A stretch of DNA of 14,715 bases from an uncultured Eubacteriales bacterium. Lineage in GTDB: Bacteria > Bacillota > Clostridia > Oscillospirales > Oscillospiraceae. Of the stretch, positions 5,794-12,389 are shown piece by piece; the stretch's first letter is position 1; each line of letters opens with the position of its first letter. Under the pieces are notes generated by a model. It worked only from the letters and a program-made list of their open reading frames with translations, did no database searches and was not told where the DNA came from. Location: assembly GCA_900553135.1 (NCBI GenBank), contig USCO01000044.1:1-14715 (forward strand), written 5' to 3'. The position numbers and the translations under genes are program-made.

Positions 5794-6213
5794 CTATCTT
5801 TTCCGTTTTTTCTTCCGTTCCCGACCCAAAATTCCGGCCAGGGCTCCTCCGCACAGGCAGGCGGGCAGCACGCTCATGGCAATTCCAGATGGCGCGGTCT
5901 GCTGAAACCACACCAGTCCCCCGGTGAGCAGCAGGAGAAACAGCCCCCCTCCTGCCCCGATCCCCAGCAGCAGCGCCCGCTTCCGGTGGCCCCGGATGGC
6001 CAGCAGCCCGCCCAGGAAGGCCCCCAGCACGCAGCAGGCCGGGATGCCCCGCTCCATCAGGCGGTCGGGCACTGCTCCTCCGGAAATCAGGACCGACCAC
6101 AAAAACAGCGCCCCCACGGCCAGCACCGTGGCGGCCAGCGTCCCCTTCAGCACCTGGCAGGCGGCGGCCAGCCAGGGGGCGGGCTCCTCCCGCTTCTTTT
6201 CCCGTTTACCCAT
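5794..6213 (-). CDS. TIGR04086-type four-helix membrane protein
   Basis: The product has 139 residues: a charged N-terminus (MGKREKKREEP), four hydrophobic segments near 22-45, 57-75, 79-103 and 110-130, and a very basic tail (RERKKKRKR). Size, topology and a position between yajC and the SCIFF genes match the uncharacterised Clostridia family TIGR04086; this match is from memory of that family's neighbourhood. The charge pattern suggests both ends lie in the cytoplasm. Its only ribosome site, GGGGAGGG, sits in the 3' arm of the terminator hairpin that ends the yajC transcript, so expression probably needs read-through plus hairpin opening. A role in export or protection linked to the SCIFF peptide is a guess. 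No enzymatic motif is visible. Confidence 0.7.
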   Translation of the reverse strand: MGKREKKREEPAPWLAAACQVLKGTLAATVLAVGALFLWSVLISGGAVPDRLMERGIPACCVLGAFLGGLLAIRGHRKRALLLGIGAGGGLFLLLLTGGLVWFQQTAPSGIAMSVLPACLCGGALAGILGRERKKKRKR

Positions 6214-6215
6214 AC

Positions 6216-6264
6216 AAAAACCCTCCCCGCGGTTCCTCGTCTGAGGAATCCTATGCGGGGAGGG
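6216..6264 (-). terminator. Long terminator hairpin after yajC that also covers the next ribosome site
   Basis: CCCTCCCCGC (6221-6230) pairs with GCGGGGAGGG (6255-6264). An inner stem pairs GGTTCCTC (6231-6238) with 6243-6251, one T bulged. On the minus strand the stem is followed by T5 (6216-6220). The 3' arm contains the GGGAGGG ribosome site for the gene starting at 6213, so the structure would both end transcription and mask translation initiation. Confidence 0.85.
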
Positions 6265-6276
6265 TCTATTTCATGC

Positions 6277-6555
6277 TTACTTCGCCTCGGGAGCCTGATT
6301 CTTAGTGGAAACAGCCCACTTAGCCAGCTCGATCCGCACGCGGTCGGCGCCGGACTCGATGACGATGGTGTTCTCCTTCACGGCACACACGGTTCCGGTA
6401 ATGCCGCCGATGCTGGTGACCTCGTCACCCACGGCCAGAGAATCGCGAAGAGCCTGAGCTTCCTTCTTCCGCTTGTTCTCGGGGCGGATCATAAAGAAGT
6501 AGATCAGCGCGAACATTACAACGAGCAGAATGATAGATTGCATACCTTGATTCAC
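6277..6555 (-). CDS. yajC: Preprotein translocase accessory subunit YajC
   Basis: The chosen start is GTG 6555, giving 92 residues, because GGAGGG lies 9 bases upstream; a frame extending to 6585 would run through that site. The protein has one N-terminal membrane helix (GMQSIILLVVMFALIYFFMI), then the family signature RPENKRKKEAQALRDSLAVGDEVTSIGGITGTV and a soluble tail. YajC joins SecD/SecF in the holo-translocon and supports protein export and membrane insertion. The gene order queA-tgt-yajC is widespread in bacteria. It has a promoter of its own in addition to possible read-through from tgt, and is followed by a strong terminator. Confidence 0.93.
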   Translation of the reverse strand: MNQGMQSIILLVVMFALIYFFMIRPENKRKKEAQALRDSLAVGDEVTSIGGITGTVCAVKENTIVIESGADRVRIELAKWAVSTKNQAPEAK

Positions 6556-6602
6556 GGTACATGTCCCTCCAAATCCAGTAGTCAAAGAAATGCGCTTTGG
6601 TA

Positions 6603-6631
6603 ATTATATCTGTTTTTTTGTCCCTTGGCAA
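6603..6631 (-). promoter_or_regulatory. Promoter of yajC
   Basis: Minus strand: -35 TTGCCA (6626-6631), 17-base spacer, perfect -10 TATAAT (6603-6608). It lies between the tgt stop and the yajC start, where no terminator was found. yajC can therefore be read both alone and with tgt. Confidence 0.75.
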
Positions 6632-6660
6632 GCCCTTTTGGCAATTTTCTAAAATCCGGT

Positions 6661-7800
6661 TCAGCCCTCCTGGATGGGGCGGTCCAGCTTGCCGGAGTAC
6701 TCAGCCCGGAACTGTTCAAAGGTACCCTCGTCCAGGGCCTGGCGGATGCGGGCCATGAGCTCATTGTAGAAGTGCAGGTTGTGCATGACGGCCAGACGCA
6801 TGGCCAGCATCTCCCCTGCCGTGATGAGGTGGCGCAGGTAGGCCCGGGAGAAGGACTGGCAGGCGGGACAGGTGCAGGTGGGGTCGATGGGACGGGTGTC
6901 CAGCTTGTACTTCTCATTTTTAATGTTGATGGTGCCCTGCCAGGTGTAGAGCTTGCCATGGCGGGCGTTGCGGGCGGGCATGACGCAGTCGAAGAAGTCC
7001 ACGCCCCGGGCCACCGCCTCAATGATGTTGGAGGGGGTGCCCACGCCCATGAGGTAGCGGGGTTTTTCTTTGGGCATGTGGGGCTCCACGGCGTCGATGA
7101 TGTCGTACATCACCTGGGTGGGCTCGCCCACCGCCAGGCCGCCGATGGCATAGCCGTCGCAGTCCAGCTTGGCGATGTCCTGCATGTGCTGCACCCGCAG
7201 GTCGGGATAGGTGCCGCCCTGGTTGATGCCGAAGAGCATCTGGCCGGGGTTGACGCAGTCGGGCAGCTCATTGAGCCGCTTGTGCTCCACGACACACCGC
7301 TCCAGCCACCGGGTGGTGCGGGCGATGGAGCGCTCCACGTACTCCCGGGGGGCGGGGTTCTCAATGCACTCGTCAAAGGCCATAGCGATGTCGCTGCCCA
7401 GGTTGGACTGGATCTGCATGGACTCCTCGGGGCCCATGAAGATCTTGCGGCCATCCAGATGGGAGGAGAAATGGACGCCCTCCTCCTTGATCTTCCGCAG
7501 GGAAGCCAGGGAGAACACCTGGAAGCCGCCGCTGTCGGTGAGCATGGGGCCGTCCCAGGCCATGAACTTATGAAGGCCGCCCAGCTGCTTGACCACCTGG
7601 TCGCCGGGACGCAGGTGGAGGTGGTAGGTGTTGGACAGCTCGATCTGGCAGCCGATGTCCTTCAGGTCGTGAGCGGAGACCGCTCCCTTGATGGCACCCT
7701 GAGTGCCCACGTTCATAAAGACGGGGGTCTGAGCGGTGCCGTGGGGGCAGGTAAAGACGCCCCGGCGGGCGCGCCCCTCTTGCTTGATGACTTCAAACAC
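6661..7800 (-). CDS. tgt: Queuine/preQ1 tRNA-guanine transglycosylase
   Basis: The 379-residue enzyme starts at GTG 7800 behind AAGGAG, the usual length for bacterial Tgt. It exchanges guanine 34 of tRNAs with GUN anticodons for the queuosine precursor preQ1. Catalytic residues are visible: D89 in MLTDSGGFQVFSL (general acid/base) and the nucleophile D271 in DFFDCVMPARNARHG. The zinc site CTCPACQS provides C309, C311 and C314 with H340 further on, spaced exactly as in E. coli (302, 304, 307, 333). The substrate pocket motif GINQGG and GGLAVGE are intact. It lies 65 bases downstream of queA in the same direction, and the two perform successive steps of one pathway. Confidence 0.97.
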   Translation of the reverse strand: MFEVIKQEGRARRGVFTCPHGTAQTPVFMNVGTQGAIKGAVSAHDLKDIGCQIELSNTYHLHLRPGDQVVKQLGGLHKFMAWDGPMLTDSGGFQVFSLASLRKIKEEGVHFSSHLDGRKIFMGPEESMQIQSNLGSDIAMAFDECIENPAPREYVERSIARTTRWLERCVVEHKRLNELPDCVNPGQMLFGINQGGTYPDLRVQHMQDIAKLDCDGYAIGGLAVGEPTQVMYDIIDAVEPHMPKEKPRYLMGVGTPSNIIEAVARGVDFFDCVMPARNARHGKLYTWQGTINIKNEKYKLDTRPIDPTCTCPACQSFSRAYLRHLITAGEMLAMRLAVMHNLHFYNELMARIRQALDEGTFEQFRAEYSGKLDRPIQEG

Positions 7801-7865
7801 AGAAAAACTCCTTACATATCAAAATGTCCCTTCTCCCCTGCCCTTGCGGGTGCGGGAGATGGAGG

Positions 7866-8891
7866 TCAGGAAATGAACATGGCGTCTCCGAAGGAGAAGA
7901 AGCGGTAGCGCTCCCGCACCGCCTCCTCATAGGCGGCCAGCACGTGCTCCCGGCCGGCCAGGGCGGACACCAGCATGATGAGGGTGGACTGGGGCAGGTG
8001 GAAGTTGGTGATGAGGGCGTCCAGTACCTTGAAGCGGTAGCCCGGATAGATGAAGATGTTGGTCCAACCGGAGCGCTCGGTCATGGTGCCGTCCTCGGCG
8101 GCAAAGGACTCGATGGTGCGGCAGGAGGTGGTGCCCACGCAGATGACCCGGCCGCCGTTTTTCTTGGTCTCGTTGATGACGTCCGCCGTCTCCTGGCTGA
8201 TCTGGCAGTACTCGGAGTGCATTTCGTGGTTTTCAATGTCCTCCGCCTTTACGGGACGGAAGGTGCCAAGACCCACGTGGAGGGTGACGTAGCACACCTT
8301 GACCCCCATGTCCTGGACCTTCTGCAAAAGCTCCGGGGTGAAATGGAGCCCGGCGGTGGGGGCGGCGGCGGAGCCGCTGATCTTGGAGTACACCGTCTGA
8401 TACCGCTCGTTGTCCTGAAGCTCCGCCTTGATGTAGGGCGGCAGGGGCATCTTGCCCAGGCGCTCCAGAATTTCCAGGAAAATGCCCTCATAGTGGAAGC
8501 GGACCAGGCGCTTGCCGTCGTCCAGCTCCTGCTCCACGGTGGCGGTGAGGGTCTCCCCGTCGCCGAAGATCACCTGAGCCCCGGGCTTCAGCTTGCGGCC
8601 GGGCCGCACCAGGCACTCCCAGCACTTGTCCCCCCGGTCCACCAGCAGCAGCACCTCGCACACGCCGCCGGTGGGGCGGTGGCCGATGAGCCGGGCGGGG
8701 ATGACCCGGGAGTTGTTCAGCACCAGGCAGTCCCCGGGACGCAGGAACTGGGGCAGGTCGTAAAAGTGATGGTGGCCCACCGCCCCGGTATGCTTGTCCA
8801 GGGTGAGCAAACGGGAGGCGTCCCGGCGCTCCAGGGGGGTTTGGGCGATGAGCTCTTCGGGGAGCTCAAAATCAAAATCAGAAGTCTTCAC
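7866..8891 (-). CDS. queA: S-adenosylmethionine:tRNA ribosyltransferase-isomerase
   Basis: The 341-residue protein matches QueA in length and throughout: FDFELPEELIAQTPLERRDASRLL at the start, LPQFLRPGDCLVLNNSRVIPARL, and SAAAPTAGLHFT, followed by HVGLGTFRPV and NFHLPQSTLIMLVSALAG. QueA transfers and isomerises the ribose of S-adenosylmethionine onto preQ1-tRNA to give epoxyqueuosine, the step after Tgt. The start is GTG 8891. The ribosome site is poor (AAAGGCAAG) and the upstream SpoIID-like gene ends only 22 bases earlier, so translation may be coupled to it. An earlier start is unlikely because the frame is not supported upstream. No terminator separates it from tgt. Confidence 0.96.
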   Translation of the reverse strand: MKTSDFDFELPEELIAQTPLERRDASRLLTLDKHTGAVGHHHFYDLPQFLRPGDCLVLNNSRVIPARLIGHRPTGGVCEVLLLVDRGDKCWECLVRPGRKLKPGAQVIFGDGETLTATVEQELDDGKRLVRFHYEGIFLEILERLGKMPLPPYIKAELQDNERYQTVYSKISGSAAAPTAGLHFTPELLQKVQDMGVKVCYVTLHVGLGTFRPVKAEDIENHEMHSEYCQISQETADVINETKKNGGRVICVGTTSCRTIESFAAEDGTMTERSGWTNIFIYPGYRFKVLDALITNFHLPQSTLIMLVSALAGREHVLAAYEEAVRERYRFFSFGDAMFIS

Positions 8892-8913
8892 AGTGTCTCT
8901 TGCCTTTCTGTGG

Positions 8914-10677
8914 TTATTTTACGTAGGTGCCGGGGTAATAGAATTCGATGATCTGGTCGTAGGTGTAGCCCCGGTTGGCCATGGCGTAGGCGCCCCACTG
9001 GCTCATGCCCAGCTGGTGGCCGTTGCCGCTGCCGTTAAAGGAGTAGCTGCTGCCGCTGACCTGGACGGTGGTGCCGCTGGGAGTGCCGGAGCCGCCGCCG
9101 GAGGAGGTCTGGCTGTCCACCTTGTCCACCGCGCCGCTGCCCGAGATGGCGTACAGGTCATCCCGCTGCACGGAGGAGATGGAGCCGCTGCCGCTGATGA
9201 CGGAGTAGCTGTCCTGATCGCTCAGGCTGCCGCTGCCGTTGACAGGCAGATTGCCCGAGGCGGAGCCGGAACCGGAGGAAGAGCCGCTGCCCGCCCCCTG
9301 GCCGTTGACGTTGAAGCGGATGGAGCTGACCCCAAAGACGCTGCGGATGGTGGTGGGCTTAAAGGTGTTGCTCTTGCCGTTTTCAAAGTTTACCTTCACG
9401 GCAATGACGTTGCCAAGGTCGGAGTAGGTCAGGGTCAGAGAGGACACGGAGGTGCCCACGCCGTAGCCCTTGCTCTGCAGGCGGCTGGTGAGCTGGGCGG
9501 TGGTGTAGGACACCGTCCAGGAGGAGTAAGAATTCTTGTCCGCCATGTCGGCCTCGTAGGGGTCGGTGACGCCGCACAGATAGGGATAGGTGGACAGCGA
9601 GGAGCCCCACACGTTGGCCACGCTCTCGCTGGCCCCGCCGTGGCTGGCGGAGTAGTAGGCCTCGATGACGCTGCCGTCATACCAGCCGTACTGGCCTGCG
9701 GTGGCCTCCACCGCCTGGTCGGTGCGGGCGTTGGCCTGGTAGGAGGAGGAATTGCTCCCCGCGCCGCAGTAGACCTGACAATCGGTGGTGTTGCACACGT
9801 CGAAGTGGTACCTCTTGTGCTTGTTCTGCAAAATGTTGTTGTAGGCGTAGCTGCGGGCGCAGATGGCCTGGGCTTTCAGGGCCTCCAGGGGCCAGCTGTT
9901 GCTCATCTCGTAGGGCACCACGCCCTTGATGTAGGTCTCCATGTCCACGATGTTCACCACGGTGAGGTTGCCGCCGTTGATGCGCTCATAGCGGAAGCCG
10001 CCGTAGTAGCGGTAGCCCTTGAACCAGGTGCGCACCGTGCCCGCCCCGGTGACGTCGGGCATGATGCCCAGAGCCCGGGCCGAGCCGCCGTCAAACTGGA
10101 AGAGGATCTGGGTGGAGCCGGTGGCCGTCACGTTGACGCCGTAGGAGCTGGTGCCCACAACGGTCCCCTCTCCCCCGCCCAGGGCGGCCTGGGCGTCCTC
10201 CTTGGTGGCGTAGGCCCCGGTGCGGACCTGATACTCCCCGTCGATCCAGGCCACAAAGCCGTCGGAATATCCGGCGGCCGCCGCGGAGGCGGAGGAATAG
10301 TCGCTGTAGCTGCCGGGCATCTGGATGTGGTAGCAGCCGATGAGAGAGCCGCCGTTGTCCGAATTGGAATAGGTGTAGCTGCTCCCGTTTTTCAGCACCC
10401 AGGTGTTCTGGGTCTTGATCATGGTGAGGGCCGTCTGGCTTTGGGAGGTGCGGCCCAATTCCACGAAATTCAGGCTGTCATCGTAATATCCAAAGCGGTA
10501 GCCGGAGCCATACCCTGTGTTGTTTTCCAGGTTGGCGTTGACCAGGGCGCCGCTGCCGTAGGCCAGTCCCACCCGCACCATACGGTTGGAGGAAGCGGCG
10601 CTGGCTGTCCATGTGCCGCACACACATATCGCTGCTGCAAGGAAGAGGGCGGCAAATCGCACAAATACTTTCTTCAT
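8914..10677 (-). CDS. Secreted SpoIID/LytB-domain protein with SPOR-like domain
   Basis: I choose ATG 10677 (587 residues): GGAG lies 6 bases upstream and the product begins with a signal peptide MKKVFVRFAALFLAAAICVC, probable cut after TASA at 27. Around 140-170 a SPOR-like segment (YQVRTGAYATKEDAQAAL) suggests peptidoglycan binding. The SpoIID domain spans about 235-455, with the catalytic glutamate E257 in GVVPYEMSNSWPLEALKAQAICARSYA and YYSASHGGASESVANVW. Possible metal ligands are H291, C295, C300 and C304. SpoIID enzymes are lytic transglycosylases acting on peptide-free glycans. A Gly/Ser-rich repeat insert (about 460-540) precedes the closing GHQLGMSQWGAYAMANRG motif. The length, signal peptide and SPOR domain differ from the 340-residue membrane-anchored SpoIID, so this is probably a paralogue with wall functions. 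Its place before queA-tgt-yajC resembles other Clostridia. Confidence 0.88.
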   Translation of the reverse strand: MKKVFVRFAALFLAAAICVCGTWTASAASSNRMVRVGLAYGSGALVNANLENNTGYGSGYRFGYYDDSLNFVELGRTSQSQTALTMIKTQNTWVLKNGSSYTYSNSDNGGSLIGCYHIQMPGSYSDYSSASAAAAGYSDGFVAWIDGEYQVRTGAYATKEDAQAALGGGEGTVVGTSSYGVNVTATGSTQILFQFDGGSARALGIMPDVTGAGTVRTWFKGYRYYGGFRYERINGGNLTVVNIVDMETYIKGVVPYEMSNSWPLEALKAQAICARSYAYNNILQNKHKRYHFDVCNTTDCQVYCGAGSNSSSYQANARTDQAVEATAGQYGWYDGSVIEAYYSASHGGASESVANVWGSSLSTYPYLCGVTDPYEADMADKNSYSSWTVSYTTAQLTSRLQSKGYGVGTSVSSLTLTYSDLGNVIAVKVNFENGKSNTFKPTTIRSVFGVSSIRFNVNGQGAGSGSSSGSGSASGNLPVNGSGSLSDQDSYSVISGSGSISSVQRDDLYAISGSGAVDKVDSQTSSGGGSGTPSGTTVQVSGSSYSFNGSGNGHQLGMSQWGAYAMANRGYTYDQIIEFYYPGTYVK

Positions 10678-10715
10678 ATCAGGCTCCATTTCTCCGTTTC
10701 GTCCGATTCGTTCTA

Positions 10716-10744
10716 TTGACACCCATCGTCAAACATGATAGGAT
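10716..10744 (+). promoter_or_regulatory. Promoter of the lysine riboswitch-asd-dapA-dapB operon
   Basis: A perfect -35 TTGACA (10716-10721), a 17-base spacer and -10 TAGGAT (10739-10744) precede the aptamer by a few bases. The -35 forms one half of a dyad TTGAC-7-GTCAA (10716-10732), whose other half could be the -35 of a weak promoter for the divergent SpoIID-like gene. Confidence 0.8.
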
Positions 10745-10751
10745 AAATGCA

Positions 10752-10936
10752 ACTTCTGCAAGATAGAGGCGCGGCCAACATCAGTAGGCATGGTCAGGGA
10801 CCCGGCTCCCCGCGAGCCATGCTGAAAGGGACGGCCGCCGAAGGGCCCCACGTGCCGGAACGGGCGGGCTCTGGTCGCCGGGTTAACAGCCCCGTGACTG
10901 TCACCAGGTAGGCTTCCTGGTGGAGCGCTGTCTGCT
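10752..10936 (+). promoter_or_regulatory. Lysine riboswitch (L box) aptamer
   Basis: Conserved blocks of the lysine aptamer appear in order: AGATAGAGGCGCG (10761-10773), CAGTAGG (10782-10788), CTGAAAGGG (10822-10830), GCCGAAG (10837-10843), GTGACTGTCACC (10894-10905) and TGGAGCGCTGTC (10921-10932). P1 pairs GATAG at the 5' end with CTGTC at the 3' end, and P5 is the hairpin CACCAGG/CCTGGTG (10902-10908 and 10916-10922). Lysine binding stabilises P1 and favours the downstream terminator. The genes that follow are lysine-pathway genes, which confirms the call. This is a known riboswitch class. Confidence 0.95.
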
Positions 10937-10991
10937 TTTGTGAATATTTTGCCGCCTGTTTCCTGCAGGGCACAGACGACATTATAGTACA

Positions 10992-11028
10992 AAATCAGCC
11001 GCTTGAAAAGCCGCTGATTTATTTTTTT
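10992..11028 (+). terminator. Terminator of the lysine riboswitch expression platform
   Basis: Positions 10992-11004 pair with 11008-11020 over 12 base pairs and one C-C mismatch around the loop GAA, followed by T7 (11022-11028). It lies about 55 bases past the aptamer and 120 bases before asd. GTCTG at the end of the aptamer and CAGAC at about 10973-10977 can pair and may form part of the alternative antiterminator; that pairing is inference. Confidence 0.88.
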
Positions 11029-11149
11029 CTCTGCTCCAATCTCTGGAAGCCCTCCGGGCAGCCGGTCCGGCGGGAATTTTCAGGTGAAGGATACATCTAT
11101 TCTAGGCCAGGGACATAAGATATCCTGTGCTGTTGTGGAGGTAATCAAA

Positions 11150-12238
11150 ATGGAAAAGAAGTACAAAGTAGGTATCATCGGCGGAACCGGCATGGTGGGT
11201 CAGCGCTTTGTGACCCTCATGGAGAATCACCCCTGGTTCCAGCTCACCGCCATTGCCGCCTCTCCCCGCTCTGCCGGCAAGACCTATGAGCAGGCCGTTT
11301 CCGCCCGCTGGGCTATGAAGACTCCCATCCCCGCCGAGGCCAAGAACCTGGTGGTCCTGGACGCCGCCGCCGATGTGGAGAAGATCGCCTCCATGGTGGA
11401 CTTCGTGTTCTGCGCCGTGGATATGAAGAAGGAAGAGATCCGCGCCCTGGAGGAGCGCTACGCCAAGGCCGAGTGCCCCGTGGTGTCCAACAACTCCGCC
11501 CACCGCTGGACTGACGATGTGCCCATGGTGGTGCCCGAGATGAACCCCGAGCACCTGAAGGTCATCCCCGCCCAGCGTCAGCGCCTGGGCACCAAGCGGG
11601 GCTTCATCGCGGTGAAGTCCAACTGCTCCATTCAGTCCTACGCCCCTGCCCTGCACCCCCTGCGCAAGTTCGGCATCGACAAGGTGCTGGTTTGCACCTA
11701 CCAGGCCATCTCCGGCGCGGGCAAGACCTTTGAGCGCTGGCCCGAGATGGTGGATAACCTCATCCCCTACATCGGCGGCGAGGAAGAGAAGAGCGAGCAG
11801 GAGCCTCTGAAGGTTTGGGGCAAGGTGGAGGACGGCAAGATCGTCAAGGCCGCCGGTCCCGCCATCACCGCCCAGTGCCTGCGTGTCCCCGTGTCCGACG
11901 GCCACACCGCCGCCGTGTTCGTCTCCTTCAAGGGAGAAAAGCCTTCTGTGGAGCAGATCAAGGCCGAGTGGGCCAGCTTCCAGGGCCGCGCCCAGGAGCT
12001 GAACCTCCCCTCTGCCCCCAAGCAGTTCCTGCACTACTTCGAGGAGCCCGACCGTCCCCAGGCTAAGCTGGACCGTGAGCTGGAGGGCGGCATGGCCATC
12101 TCTCTGGGCCGCCTGCGTGAGGACACCCAGTACGACTACAAGTTCGTTGGCCTGAGCCACAACACCCTGCGCGGTGCTGCCGGCGGCGCGGTGCTGCTGG
12201 CCGAGCTGCTGTGCGCCGAAGGGTATATGGACCGCTGA
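11150..12238 (+). CDS. asd: Aspartate-semialdehyde dehydrogenase
   Basis: The chosen start is ATG 11150, giving 362 residues, with GGAGGT (11137-11142) seven bases upstream; an in-frame extension to 11084 has no ribosome site. The protein reduces aspartyl phosphate to aspartate semialdehyde with NADPH, the branch point for lysine, diaminopimelate, threonine and methionine. The nucleotide-binding loop GIIGGTGMVGQR (8-19), nucleophile C159 in KSNCSIQS and base H252 in SDGHTAAVFV are visible. The length and motifs such as GAGKTFERWPEM (189-200) and the C-terminal GLSHNTLRGAAGGAVLLAE point to the longer archaeal/fungal-type enzyme found in many Clostridia, rather than the E. coli form. It leads the riboswitch-controlled operon. 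A hairpin-forming repeat separates it from dapA. Confidence 0.95.
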   Translation: MEKKYKVGIIGGTGMVGQRFVTLMENHPWFQLTAIAASPRSAGKTYEQAVSARWAMKTPIPAEAKNLVVLDAAADVEKIASMVDFVFCAVDMKKEEIRALEERYAKAECPVVSNNSAHRWTDDVPMVVPEMNPEHLKVIPAQRQRLGTKRGFIAVKSNCSIQSYAPALHPLRKFGIDKVLVCTYQAISGAGKTFERWPEMVDNLIPYIGGEEEKSEQEPLKVWGKVEDGKIVKAAGPAITAQCLRVPVSDGHTAAVFVSFKGEKPSVEQIKAEWASFQGRAQELNLPSAPKQFLHYFEEPDRPQAKLDRELEGGMAISLGRLREDTQYDYKFVGLSHNTLRGAAGGAVLLAELLCAEGYMDR

Positions 12239-12252
12239 ACAGTCAGCGGTCC

Positions 12253-12368
12253 AGTTAGGAATTTGGAATGAGGAATTAGGAATTAACCGTCCGGCTGCGC
12301 CGTACGGGCAGGTTCCTGATCGGGATGAATTCTAAATTCCTAACTCCTAATTTCTAATTCCTAATTCT
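12253..12368. repeat. Long imperfect inverted repeat of GGAATTAG units (MITE-like) between asd and dapA
   Basis: The left arm (12253-12286) is built of TTAGGAATT-type units and the right arm (about 12330-12368) is its near complement, with roughly four mismatches in 30 positions. The middle is GC-rich and has its own small inverted repeat (CCGT...ACGG). AT-rich arms in a GC-rich operon look inserted. No transposase or clear target duplication was found. Similar AATTAGGAATTAG arrays occur between genes in many bacteria. In the mRNA it would form a long hairpin without a U-run. Confidence 0.75.
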
Positions 12369-12389
12369 GAAAGAAAGGGTTGTGATATC

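Noticed and set aside
8794..10719. 641-residue open frame opposite the SpoIID-like gene
   Set aside because: An Ala/Gly/Val/His-rich antisense shadow with no domain, while the opposite strand encodes a signal peptide and full SpoIID motifs.
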